A stretch of 64,000 bases of DNA, from contig CAJYTK010000011.1 in NCBI GenBank assembly GCA_913777615.1, positions 390,103 to 454,102 of the forward strand. The letters run 5' to 3'. A model generated the notes under the pieces. The model had not been told where the DNA came from and ran no database searches. It worked only from the letters and a program-made list of their open reading frames with translations. Below are positions 47,217-55,896 of this stretch, one piece after another. A program made the translations under genes and the position numbers. Position 1 is the first letter of the stretch; every line of letters begins with the position of its first letter. This stretch comes from an uncultured Agrobacterium sp. GTDB taxonomy: Bacteria; Pseudomonadota; Alphaproteobacteria; Rhizobiales; Rhizobiaceae.

Positions 47217-48551
47217 ATGGACCATCAAAGCAAATCCAACATGCCAAACCTTTCCAATTTCTGGATGCCATTCACGGCGAACCGCCAGTTCAAGGCGTCA
47301 CCTCGTCTGCTGGCAAGCGCTGAAGGCATGTACTACACCGATATTGACGGCAATCGGATTCTCGATGGAACCGCAGGTTTGTGGTGCGTCAATGCAGGAC
47401 ACGGACGCAAGCGGATTTCGACAGCCGTCGAACGTCAGCTCTCAACGATGGACTTTGCGCCCACCTTCCAGATGGGTCATCCGATTGCCTTTGAGTTCGC
47501 AGAAAAACTCGCAGCCCATGCGCCGGGCGGTGCCGCAGCGGAACTCGACCGCGTTTTCTTCACCGGTTCCGGATCGGAATCCGTCGATACAGCCCTGAAA
47601 ATTGCCATCGCCTATCAGCGTGCCATTGGACAGGGTACTCGGACACGGATCATCGGTCGCGAAAAGGGCTATCACGGCGTGGGCTTCGGCGGTATTTCCG
47701 TGGGCGGTCTTGTCAACAACCGCCGCGTCTTTCCGCAAATTCCGGCAGATCATATGCGTCATACGCTCGATGTCGAGCGCAATGCCTTCAGCAAGGGACT
47801 TCCCCAGCACGGCCTGGAACTTGCCGAAGATCTGGAGCGTCTTGTCGCTCTGCATGGGGCCGAAACCATTGCCGCAGTGATCGTCGAACCTATGTCCGGG
47901 TCGGCGGGTGTGGTCCTTCCCCCGAAGGGATATCTCGAGCGATTGCGCGCCATTGCCGACAAGCATGGCATACTGGTGATCTTTGACGAAGTCATTACCG
48001 GATTTGGCCGTCTCGGGCAGCCATTTGCCACAGATTACTTCGGCGTCGTCCCTGACCTGGTAACGACTGCCAAGGGCATTACCAACGGCTCGATCCCCAT
48101 GGGTGCGGTCTTTGCCAAGCGTTACGTCTATGACGCGCTGATGCATGGCCCGGAAAACCAGATCGAACTTTTCCACGGCTATACCTATTCGGGCCATCCT
48201 GTCGCTTGCGCTGCGGGCATTGCGACGCTCGAAATTTACGAGGAGGAAGGTCTTCTCACTCGCGCGGCATCCCTGGCTCAGAAATGGGAAGACGCACTGC
48301 ATGGATTGAAGGGCACGCGGCATGTCATGGATATCCGCAACCTCGGTCTGGTCGGAGCAATCGAGCTTACCCCTCGCGATGGCGCTCCTGGAACCCGCGC
48401 CTACGACGTCTTCGTCGACTGCTTCAAGAAAGGCCTCCTCGTTCGTGTCACGGGAGATATCATCGCACTGTCTCCGCCTTTGATCATTGAGGAAGAACAG
48501 ATCGACACAATCGTCTCGACAATCGCCGACGCATTGCAGCGCGCTGCATAA
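47217..48551 (+). CDS. Omega-amino acid (beta-alanine type):pyruvate aminotransferase
   Basis: The 444-residue class III aminotransferase opens NLSNFWMPFTANRQFKASPRLL, like beta-alanine:pyruvate aminotransferases, then FFTGSGSESVDTALKIA, GREKGYHGVGFGGISVGG, IFDEVITGFGRLG (PLP aspartate) and TTAKGITNGSIPMGAV with the Schiff-base lysine. It moves the amino group of beta-alanine or a similar omega-amine to pyruvate. AAGGGG precedes the ATG. The divergent cupin-XRE regulator is the likely controller. Confidence 0.92.
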   Translation: MDHQSKSNMPNLSNFWMPFTANRQFKASPRLLASAEGMYYTDIDGNRILDGTAGLWCVNAGHGRKRISTAVERQLSTMDFAPTFQMGHPIAFEFAEKLAAHAPGGAAAELDRVFFTGSGSESVDTALKIAIAYQRAIGQGTRTRIIGREKGYHGVGFGGISVGGLVNNRRVFPQIPADHMRHTLDVERNAFSKGLPQHGLELAEDLERLVALHGAETIAAVIVEPMSGSAGVVLPPKGYLERLRAIADKHGILVIFDEVITGFGRLGQPFATDYFGVVPDLVTTAKGITNGSIPMGAVFAKRYVYDALMHGPENQIELFHGYTYSGHPVACAAGIATLEIYEEEGLLTRAASLAQKWEDALHGLKGTRHVMDIRNLGLVGAIELTPRDGAPGTRAYDVFVDCFKKGLLVRVTGDIIALSPPLIIEEEQIDTIVSTIADALQRAA

Positions 48552-48566
48552 TATAAGCTATGGCTG

Positions 48567-48596
48567 CCATCCGGGGCGACATCGCGTCCCGGATGG
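48567..48596 (+). terminator. Aminotransferase terminator hairpin
   Basis: CCATCCGGG at 48567-48575 pairs perfectly with CCCGGATGG at 48588-48596; a T-run (CATTTTTTAT) follows about ten bases later. Confidence 0.55.
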
Positions 48597-48679
48597 TCAA
48601 AACATCCATTTTTTATCTAAATTTTAATAAATTCATCCCGTTGTTTTTTAATGAGAAAAATCTCGATACCAAAGCTAAA

Positions 48680-50101
48680 TCACGCTTTGCTTTCCACACT
48701 TCGTATAGCCGGGTTGGATAAATATGCAGCGCTATTTCGCCGCTTATGCTGAACAATATTTACGATCTTCTCAGACACCTTGAGGGTCTGCACTCGTATG
48801 TCAGGCACAGCAGTAATTTCCCAAAACTGCCCCGCTGTCAAGGCACCGACGGCAAAGAGGCCGCGCCGTTCCGGCTTGGTAGGCGTCAGCACAACGGAAT
48901 CGGCATCAACCTTAATTCCCAGCCCGAGCGGGTCTTTTTCAATCATATCCAGTTCGAGCATTCTCTGCAGCAGTGGAGAATGAGCGATACCGGCGCGCTC
49001 CATTCCGGTGCAGTTAACCAGCCAGTCGAATGGCAGCAAAACCTCTTTGCTATGTCCTCGCATGCGGTAGGTCAGCGAAGTACCATCGTCGGTTCTGGCT
49101 ATCGTTCGAACGAACCCCGCGTGAACCTCGACGACACCTTCAGACAGCAGGCCTGCAAAAACCTCATGAACCTGAGGAGCGACGCGGTGGCGATGGACAT
49201 TCCACCAAGCCAGCGCATGCCTTAGAAAGCGTGATCTTTTCTCTTCATCCATGGACTGCCACAGCTTTTGTGTATGCGGTCGCAAGCCATCCATAACGCC
49301 ACGCCAATTAGCACCTGCCCTTATCTGTCGGCGCAGGCCGGCAAGCATCTGGCTGATTTCGCTGTCCGAATCCAATTCCGGCTCAATCGGTGCAACTGGG
49401 GAAATGCTGTGGCCATGAGGAACCAGGCCTCGGCGAGAAACGACATGGATTTTCCCTCTGTGTCCTTTATTGCGCAAGGATAAGACTTGGTCGATCATGG
49501 TGAGCCCGGAGCCAAGGATGCAAACCGTATCATCGACTCCAACCTTGGAAAGCCAGTTGAGACGCCAGGGATTTCTGACCACTCGTCGCAGGAGCGCCAT
49601 ATCGGCCTCTTTTGTTAACCGCGGTAAACTGGCTGTGCCCACACCAATACACAGAACCGCGCTTGATGCGGGAAGCACTTTGCCGTCATTGAGATGGAAT
49701 GTGATCTCGTCGCCGTTCAGCCCAACGCAGGACATCGCCTTTGTCTTGATGAAATCTATGCGCACGCGCTGGCGATGATCGCGCAAGAGAGCGGCCAGCG
49801 TATCTCGCAGGTAAAGCCCATAATCATTACGGCTTGCGAAGGTAAGATTGTCGACATCCCGTCCTCGACTCTTCAGCCAAGCCAGGAAGTCGTCTGGCCG
49901 GTCGGGAAATACACTCATGCGCGCCGCAGGTACATTCAGTCGATGGAGATGCAACTCAGTTCGATATGCGGTCCCGCGACCGAAACTGGAATCCTCGCCA
50001 ATGACAGCAACAGACGCGCCATCCGGCAAAGCTTGCAACAGATTAGTCACGAGGCTGATCGCTGAAAACCCGGAACCAACAACCGCTACATCATAGATCA
50101 T
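48680..50101 (-). CDS. FAD/NAD(P)-binding flavoprotein
   Basis: The 473-residue flavoprotein begins IYDVAVVGSGFSAISLVTNLLQALPDGASVAVIGEDSSFGRGTAY, the FAD-NAD(P)-binding family in which GRGTAY follows the dinucleotide fold, then a second fold VCILGSGLTMIDQVLSLRNKGHRGKIHVVSRRG and a late WLVNCTGME. Members are near hydroxyacylglutathione or N-hydroxylase-like oxidoreductases; the reaction is unknown. A near-perfect parS-like palindrome lies within its coding sequence (49614-49629). It is divergent from repA. Confidence 0.88.
   Translation of the reverse strand: MIYDVAVVGSGFSAISLVTNLLQALPDGASVAVIGEDSSFGRGTAYRTELHLHRLNVPAARMSVFPDRPDDFLAWLKSRGRDVDNLTFASRNDYGLYLRDTLAALLRDHRQRVRIDFIKTKAMSCVGLNGDEITFHLNDGKVLPASSAVLCIGVGTASLPRLTKEADMALLRRVVRNPWRLNWLSKVGVDDTVCILGSGLTMIDQVLSLRNKGHRGKIHVVSRRGLVPHGHSISPVAPIEPELDSDSEISQMLAGLRRQIRAGANWRGVMDGLRPHTQKLWQSMDEEKRSRFLRHALAWWNVHRHRVAPQVHEVFAGLLSEGVVEVHAGFVRTIARTDDGTSLTYRMRGHSKEVLLPFDWLVNCTGMERAGIAHSPLLQRMLELDMIEKDPLGLGIKVDADSVVLTPTKPERRGLFAVGALTAGQFWEITAVPDIRVQTLKVSEKIVNIVQHKRRNSAAYLSNPAIRSVESKA
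49614..49629. promoter_or_regulatory. Second parS-like site inside the flavoprotein gene
   Basis: GTTAACCGCGGTAAAC fits GTTNNNNGCNNNNAAC and is palindromic apart from one base pair. It lies exactly 600 bases from the site at 50214-50229. Its role in partition is inferred. Confidence 0.6.
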
Positions 50102-50549
50102 AATGGACTCCTCTGCTTACCTAAGACAGAAGAGCCTATACGACTTCAGAAATCAAATTAAGACCCAGATCCATTCTGAGTGAAGGACTGCTCCCTCCTT
50201 CTACAGATTGGAGTTAGCCGCGGCTAACAACCCAAGGTATCCCGCAGAACGGCAGCGGCGAGCACACGCAAACATGCAGACTGGCACGGAATAAGCGCCG
50301 CGCTTTGCGACCTGATACCCATACGTAGATGGAGGACCGTTGCGAAGTCACTCCCAATCACCGGCCGCAGGGGAAGAAACATTGGTTTTTTGATTCAAAA
50401 GACCCGCCTACCCCGCTGAAAAGATTCATGTTTGACGAGACAAAAGCCTATTGCGTCCAAAAGAGAATCGGCGCTTATATCCCAGTTGCGGAAAAATTCG
50501 ATTTCAACGGAAAAAACCGCAACTGAACAAACGAGCGGAAAAGAGAGAA
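50102..50549. other. Gap upstream of repA holding parS and the repA leader
   Basis: This 448-base stretch contains the perfect parS palindrome at 50214-50229 and must include the repA and flavoprotein promoters. A 65-codon frame at 50329-50526 lacks family resemblance or a ribosome site and is not called. Confidence 0.6.
50214..50229. promoter_or_regulatory. parS centromere-like site
   Basis: GTTAGCCGCGGCTAAC is a perfect 16-base palindrome matching the repABC parS consensus GTTNNNNGCNNNNAAC. It lies 321 bases upstream of the repA start, a known position for RepB-binding sites in some repABC replicons. Confidence 0.88.
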
Positions 50550-51764
50550 ATGACACCTGGTGCCGACCCAAATACTGCTGAAAGAGTGCCCGATCTCACG
50601 AGCCTCATCTTACAGCATTCGGCAGCATTGTCTGCCCAGCTTCAGGCGCATAATGCTCACACTTTCGCGCCGCTGTCTGAAAAGACGATGCGCACCTTTT
50701 CTCCCTCCGAAACCGCCAAGCTCATCGGCATCGGCGAAGCCTATCTTCGTCAGATCGCCGCAGAGATGCCTGACCTCAGCGCCTCACAGAGCGGCGGTCG
50801 TCGCAGCTACTCGGTCGATGACATTCATGCAATCCGCAAACATCTCGATCAGGGCGCGCGCGGCACGCGACGCTATCTCCCGCACCGTCGTGACAATGAG
50901 GCGCTGCAAGTCGTCGCCGTCATGAATTTCAAAGGCGGCTCCGGCAAGACCACGACATCGGCGCATCTGGCTCAGTACCTGGCGCTACGCGGTTACCGCG
51001 TTCTGGCAATCGACCTCGATCCGCAAGCAAGTCTGTCTGCTCTGTTCGGTCACCAGCCGGAACTGGATGTCGGTCCTAACGAAACTCTATACGGTGCTAT
51101 CCGCTATGATGACGAGCAGCGCCCTGTCGCAGAGATCGTCAGAGGAACCTATATTCCGGATCTGCACATCATTCCCGGCAATCTGGAACTGATGGAGTTC
51201 GAGCACGATACGCCGCGCGCCTTGATGCGTCGTGCGCCAGGCGACACCTTGTTTTTCGCCCGTATCGGTCAAGCAATCGCGCAGGTGCAGAACTTCTATG
51301 ACGTCGTGGTGATCGACTGCCCGCCGCAGCTCGGCTATCTCACTTTGTCGGCGCTTACTGCTGCAACATCCGTGCTGGTGACGGTTCATCCTCAGATGCT
51401 GGACGTCATGTCCATGAATCAGTTCCTTGCCATGACCGGCGATCTCCTGTCCGAAATCGGTCGTGCCGGCGCGCGCTCCGATTATCATTGGATGCGTTAT
51501 CTCGTGACCAGGTTCGAACCGAGCGACGGACCACAGAACCAGATGGTAGCGTTTCTCCGTTCCATCTTCGGTGAAAACGTTCTGAACCACCCGATGCTCA
51601 AGAGTACGGCCATCTCCGACGCCGGTTTGACCAATCAAACCCTGTTCGAAGTTGAACGTACCCTCTTTACCCGATCAACCTACGATCGGGCACTGGAAGC
51701 AATGACCAACGTGAACGCTGAAATTGAAGGCCTGATAAAAAAAGCGTGGGGTAGAACCGCATGA
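50550..51764 (+). CDS. repA: RepA, ParA-type partition ATPase
   Basis: The 404-residue protein has the RepA N-terminal MerR-like region (MRTFSPSETAKLIGIGEAYLRQIAAEM...GGRRSYSVDDIHAIRKHL), the deviant Walker A KGGSGKT (Lys128-Thr134), VIDCPPQLGYLTLSAL (Walker B type) and the C-terminal EVERTLFTRSTYDRALEAM motif of RepA. With RepB it segregates the replicon and represses its own operon. An upstream frame from 50451 is open, but GAGAGA and the normal length support ATG 50550. It overlaps repB by four bases. Confidence 0.97.
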   Translation: MTPGADPNTAERVPDLTSLILQHSAALSAQLQAHNAHTFAPLSEKTMRTFSPSETAKLIGIGEAYLRQIAAEMPDLSASQSGGRRSYSVDDIHAIRKHLDQGARGTRRYLPHRRDNEALQVVAVMNFKGGSGKTTTSAHLAQYLALRGYRVLAIDLDPQASLSALFGHQPELDVGPNETLYGAIRYDDEQRPVAEIVRGTYIPDLHIIPGNLELMEFEHDTPRALMRRAPGDTLFFARIGQAIAQVQNFYDVVVIDCPPQLGYLTLSALTAATSVLVTVHPQMLDVMSMNQFLAMTGDLLSEIGRAGARSDYHWMRYLVTRFEPSDGPQNQMVAFLRSIFGENVLNHPMLKSTAISDAGLTNQTLFEVERTLFTRSTYDRALEAMTNVNAEIEGLIKKAWGRTA

Positions 51765-52774
51765 GCAGAAAGCAAATCTTCGCCAATCTCGGCGGCAATA
51801 ATGCCGATAACAACGAAGCCGCCGCCGAACGTCCGCGTCCGCGCATTCGGCCTATTCTCGGTTCACCTGACCTCGTAAAGGACACCGTCAATTCTCCGGT
51901 GGGAATGATCGGGCAGTCTCTGAGCGAGGTTTCCGAACGCAGCAAGCGTGCCGAAGAAATTGAAAAGAAGCTGGCTGAAGGCCTGGCAATCGTAGCGCTC
52001 GATCCAGCCGATATCGATCCTTCCTTCATACCGGATCGTATGCCTGCCTCTCGGGAAGCCGATGTGGGGTTAGTCGAGGCGATCCGAGAGCAGGGGCAAC
52101 AGGTTCCTATCCTCGTTCGTCCCCACCCTGAAACGCCTGGTCGCTACCAAGTTGCTTTCGGACACCGCCGTCTTCGCGCCGTCGCCGAGATCGGCATTCC
52201 GGTTCGCGCTGTCGTGCGTGAGTTGACAGATGAACAACTCGTCGTCGCGCAGGGTCAGGAAAACAACGAACGGCGCGATCTAAGCTACATCGAAAAAGCG
52301 CGTTTCGCACAAAAACTGCAGCTGCGATTTTCGCGCGATACGATCATGGCGGCGATGTCTCTTTACAAGAGCGACCTTTCCAACATGTTGTCCGTCGTTG
52401 GACGGATCCCCGATGATATTGTCGACAAGATCGGCCCAGCCCCCGGTGTCGGCCGGAGAAACTGGATGGATCTTGCCGATCAGTTGACGTCCTCGCACGT
52501 GAATGAGACCGCACGGTCGTTCCTTGATGACAGTCGCGTCGAAAATCTCGCTTCGGAAGAACGTTTCAAAGCTCTGTTGGAGCATCTCAAACCAAAGGTC
52601 GAACCCAAGCGTAGCGGCGTCATGGCATCGAGAAGCGGACAAAAGCTTGCCAAGATCGTCGAAACGGACCGAAAGATCGATATTTCGATTGACCGGAGGG
52701 AAGCGCCTGAATTCGCGTCCTTCGTCCTAGAGCATTTGCAGTCTCTGTATGAGGAGTATCGCTCCAAGCAGTGA
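51761..52774 (+). CDS. repB: RepB, ParB-type partition protein
   Basis: The 337-residue protein has the ParB nuclease-like domain with EAIREQGQQVPILVRPHPETPGRYQVAFGHRRLRAVAE and the QGQENNERRDLSYIEKARFAQ box, then an HTH region with SMSLYKSDLSNML-type helices, and a C-terminal dimerisation end. It binds parS. Its ATG overlaps the repA stop as ATGA, so the two are translationally coupled. Confidence 0.97.
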   Translation: MSRKQIFANLGGNNADNNEAAAERPRPRIRPILGSPDLVKDTVNSPVGMIGQSLSEVSERSKRAEEIEKKLAEGLAIVALDPADIDPSFIPDRMPASREADVGLVEAIREQGQQVPILVRPHPETPGRYQVAFGHRRLRAVAEIGIPVRAVVRELTDEQLVVAQGQENNERRDLSYIEKARFAQKLQLRFSRDTIMAAMSLYKSDLSNMLSVVGRIPDDIVDKIGPAPGVGRRNWMDLADQLTSSHVNETARSFLDDSRVENLASEERFKALLEHLKPKVEPKRSGVMASRSGQKLAKIVETDRKIDISIDRREAPEFASFVLEHLQSLYEEYRSKQ

Positions 52775-52922
52775 CACCAGCCCTATCGCAGGGTCTAGTG
52801 AAGGCTCTGCGGCACGGCCTGTGAAACCACTAACTAAGGCGTGGAGGCAATCTTAAAGGACTCCGCTGCGCTTCAACGAAACCAAACAACCGAAACACGA
52901 ACAGGAGCATCTGGCCCAAAAG

Positions 52923-52971
52923 AAAAAAGCCCCCGAACGTTGCCGCGCGGAAGCCTTTCTTTGATTTAAGC
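52923..52971 (-). ncRNA. Antisense counter-transcribed RNA (ctRNA/IncA type) in repB-repC gap
   Basis: On the minus strand a terminator stem (GCTTCCG 52954-52948 with CGGGGGC 52935-52929, two G-U pairs) is followed by six T residues at 52928-52923. Upstream lie TTGACT (53006-53001) and GATTCT (52983-52978) with 17-base spacing, giving a start near 52971 and an RNA of about 49 bases. In repABC replicons such an RNA in this position inhibits repC expression. Ends are predicted. Confidence 0.8.
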
Positions 52972-52977
52972 ACCCGA

Positions 52978-53006
52978 AGAATCTCATTTCCGCGAATCAT
53001 AGTCAA
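52978..53006 (-). promoter_or_regulatory. Predicted ctRNA promoter
   Basis: Minus-strand TTGACT at 53001-53006 and GATTCT at 52978-52983 are separated by 17 bases and point toward the terminator at 52923-52954. Confidence 0.7.
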
Positions 53007-53069
53007 GAGTCTTGGCATCGAAATCTTTTCGGTGAGCGATTTTCTTTTGCCTTTTTGAAGGTGAAAGAC

Positions 53070-54332
53070 ATGAACAGCGCTAATGTAGCGACGCCTTTCG
53101 GGCGGCGAGGGGTGACTTATGCCCAACTCGCACGTCAGTTTGCGTCTGAAAACATCAATACGGAGCAGTCCATCGACAAGTGGAAGCTGTTTCGTCGAAT
53201 CTGTGAAGCACGAACCGTTCTGGGTATCTCGGACCGGTCGCTGGCTGTCCTCAATGCATTGCTGAGCTTCTATCCAAAAACCGAGCTCTGCGAAGAAAAC
53301 GGTCTAATCGTCTTTCCTTCCAATGAGCAGCTGTCTTTGCGCGCACATGGAATGTCGGAGCAAACCTTAAGACGGCATCTTGCCGCTTTAGTCGACGCAG
53401 GACTTGTTCTGCGCAAGGACAGTCCAAACGGAAAACGCTACGCTCGAAAGAGCCGGTCCGGCAGCATCAGCGATGCCTTCGGATTCTCACTATCTCCTCT
53501 CATCACCCGTGCCGACGAATTCGAGCAAATCGCCGAAACTCTTGCCGAAGAGCGTCTGCAACTCCAGCGCCTTCGTGAGAAGGTCAGCCTATGCCGGCGA
53601 GACATCGTAAAACTTATCGAACTTCTGTCCGAAAATGTGGATTTTGAACGGCTTGAAATCCTGCAAGGCCGCTACCGTGTCATCACATCAACCATCGACC
53701 GGAAAACGAAGGCGCCACAACTCTCCCTTATTCTCGAGAATTTGAGCGAAATACGCTCTGATATCGCTAAGCTTCTGGAAAACCAGCTAGAAATCGAAAA
53801 AATAAGCGTCAATGCCTATCAAAATGAGCGGCTTATACAGAGTTCAGAATCCGAATCCTATTTTGAAAACGGTGACGCTGTGGAAAAACCCACCGCTCAA
53901 ACCTCAGCCGTTTCGCCAAGCAGAGAGCAAAGGCAGGCATCATCCCCAACTTCCACAACAGCAAACCCTGCCGAAGACCGATATGATCTCCAGACGGTAC
54001 TGAAGGCATGCCCGGAGATAGCCCTCTACGGCCCCAATGGTGCAGTAAGGAGCTGGATCGACCTCAAAACTGCAGCAAATGTGGTGAAAACTATGCTTTC
54101 CATTAGCCAATCTGCCTTTGAGGAAGCGGAGAAAGAGATTGGTCCACAGGCTACCTATACAATCATAGCGTGCATACTGGAAAGATCGGAGCATATCAGT
54201 TCGGCAGGCGGATATCTGCGAAGCCTGATCAAAAAGAAGAATAGCGGCAATTTCTCAGTCCGACCGATGCTGATGGCTCTTCTGCGATCAAGAATGGCTG
54301 GAAAATCCTCAACCGTGCCATTCCTGTGCTGA
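53070..54332 (+). CDS. repC: RepC replication initiator
   Basis: The 420-residue protein begins MNSANVATPFGRRGVTYAQLARQFASE, the RepC opening, with KWKLFRRICEARTVLGISDRSLAVLNALLSFYP and SNEQLSLRAHGMSEQTLRRHLAALVDAGLVLRKDSPNGKRYARK as its winged-helix core, and a distinct C-terminal domain. RepC is the essential initiator, and in repABC replicons the origin lies in an AT-rich part of its own gene; here 53740-53900 is the AT-richest part. A TTG at 53055 is in frame, but AAGGTG before ATG 53070 decides the start. Confidence 0.97.
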   Translation: MNSANVATPFGRRGVTYAQLARQFASENINTEQSIDKWKLFRRICEARTVLGISDRSLAVLNALLSFYPKTELCEENGLIVFPSNEQLSLRAHGMSEQTLRRHLAALVDAGLVLRKDSPNGKRYARKSRSGSISDAFGFSLSPLITRADEFEQIAETLAEERLQLQRLREKVSLCRRDIVKLIELLSENVDFERLEILQGRYRVITSTIDRKTKAPQLSLILENLSEIRSDIAKLLENQLEIEKISVNAYQNERLIQSSESESYFENGDAVEKPTAQTSAVSPSREQRQASSPTSTTANPAEDRYDLQTVLKACPEIALYGPNGAVRSWIDLKTAANVVKTMLSISQSAFEEAEKEIGPQATYTIIACILERSEHISSAGGYLRSLIKKKNSGNFSVRPMLMALLRSRMAGKSSTVPFLC

Positions 54333-54482
54333 GGATTATCATGATCGAGGACGTCTCTCGCGAGGAAGAACAGACAGCCGGCTTCAAGCACCAGGTGGCC
54401 TAACCTTATGGCTTGGTTCTCGAAAGACGATCGCTGGTTCCTATATGGAGGATTAAGCAAATTATGCAGCGGGAGTAGTTCG

Positions 54483-55838
54483 ATGAGCGAACGGAGCCTT
54501 TCCATGAAGCCAATGGCACCGGTGACCATAACACCAACGGCAAAAGCCTTGTTGGCACTGATCCGCAATCCATTGGATGCACTGCCTCCCTCGATCTTTT
54601 CGGAGCCTTTTGTGTTTTCGAAAACGGCTGGAAGCGTTAAGATTTATCTATCTGATCCCGCGTTGATCCATGAGACACTGGTAAAGAATGCCGATGCGAT
54701 GGGGAAAGGCGATCAGGTGCGCCGCGCTTTGGGCCCTGCACTCGGCACGGGCCTGCTGACGGCAGATGGCGCACACTGGAAATGGCAGCGCCAATCGGTC
54801 GCGAGCGCTTTCCGACCGTCATCGTTGAAGGAACTTCAGCCTGCCATGCTTGGTGCCGCACGCAACGCGCGCGATCGTCTACTCGAACACATACATCAGC
54901 CGGTGGATATCGGGCATGAGATGATGAAGACTACCTTCGACATCATTGTAGAGACGATGATGTCCGGGGGACATGGCATCGATGTGGGGCGCGTGGAGCG
55001 TAGCATCACCGACTATCTTCGCCCAAGCGGATGGAACTTCGCCTTAAGTGTTGTCGGCGCTCCTCAATGGACGCCTTATCCAGGCCGACGGCGCGCTATG
55101 AAGGCTGTCGAGTTTCTGCGTTCGAGCCTGACGACAGTTCTGGAGAAACGCAGGCGCAACAATTGCGGATCAGAGGATCTAGTCTCAATGCTGATCTCCG
55201 CAGCTGACCCGGAGACGGGGCGAGAGATGACAGACGTCGAAATCATCGACAATCTTATGACATTCATCACGGCAGGGCACGAAACGACTGCCCTCGGCCT
55301 TGCCTGGACCTTCGATCTGCTGGCGAGACACCCGGAATGTGAAGCCCGCGTCATCGACGAAATTGAAGAGGTCACGCAGGGCAATGACGTTATGGCACAT
55401 CATGTTCCAGACCTTCACTACACAAAACAGGCGTTTTCCGAGGCCATGAGGTTGTATCCGCCAGCTCCCGTCATCACAAGAACCGCGCTGAAGGACTTCA
55501 CGATGGGTGATTTCCTCGTACCTGAGGGAACTGTCATATTCGTTCCAATATACGCCGTGCATCATCACGCCTCGATCTGGAACGAGCCTGAGACATTCGA
55601 TCCCGACCGGTTTTTGCCGGAAGCAGCCAAGAGCCGCCACCGTTATGCTTATATGCCTTTTGGCGCAGGTCCACGGGTTTGTATCGGTAATGCCTTCGCC
55701 ATGACGGAAGCCGTCATCATACTCGCCGTCATTCTCCAGAAGCTGCGGTTTCGGACAATAGATAAAACGCCGCAACCGATCATGCGAGTGACGCTACGAC
55801 CGCGAACCAGTCTTCAAATGCAGGTCGTGCCGGCGTGA
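54483..55838 (+). CDS. Cytochrome P450
   Basis: The 451-residue P450 shows the I-helix AGHETT, the K-helix ExxR in EAMRLYPP, PETFDPDRF, and the heme loop FGAGPRVCIG with the thiolate ligand at about Cys400. It is soluble-type and probably oxidises a lipophilic or terpenoid-like substrate; no redox partner gene is adjacent. GGGAG seven bases before ATG 54483 decides the start over 54408. It lies 150 bases downstream of repC. Confidence 0.95.
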   Translation: MSERSLSMKPMAPVTITPTAKALLALIRNPLDALPPSIFSEPFVFSKTAGSVKIYLSDPALIHETLVKNADAMGKGDQVRRALGPALGTGLLTADGAHWKWQRQSVASAFRPSSLKELQPAMLGAARNARDRLLEHIHQPVDIGHEMMKTTFDIIVETMMSGGHGIDVGRVERSITDYLRPSGWNFALSVVGAPQWTPYPGRRRAMKAVEFLRSSLTTVLEKRRRNNCGSEDLVSMLISAADPETGREMTDVEIIDNLMTFITAGHETTALGLAWTFDLLARHPECEARVIDEIEEVTQGNDVMAHHVPDLHYTKQAFSEAMRLYPPAPVITRTALKDFTMGDFLVPEGTVIFVPIYAVHHHASIWNEPETFDPDRFLPEAAKSRHRYAYMPFGAGPRVCIGNAFAMTEAVIILAVILQKLRFRTIDKTPQPIMRVTLRPRTSLQMQVVPA

Positions 55839-55865
55839 GAGTGTATTCAGACCTGAATACGAAAA

Positions 55866-55887
55866 TGGCCAGCCGTTGAGCTGGCCA
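55866..55887. terminator. Hairpin between P450 and PNPOx-like genes
   Basis: TGGCCAGC at 55866-55873 pairs perfectly with GCTGGCCA at 55880-55887. On the minus strand it is followed by TTTTC, so it can end the PNPOx-like transcript, and it lies just after the converging P450 stop. Confidence 0.7.
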
Positions 55888-55896
55888 CAGCATCTG

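Noticed and set aside
50329-50526. 65-codon frame upstream of repA
   Set aside because: No ribosome site or family resemblance, and it overlaps the repA leader.
54155-54568. 137-codon minus-strand frame between repC and the P450
   Set aside because: Overlaps both real genes antisense and has no domain pattern.
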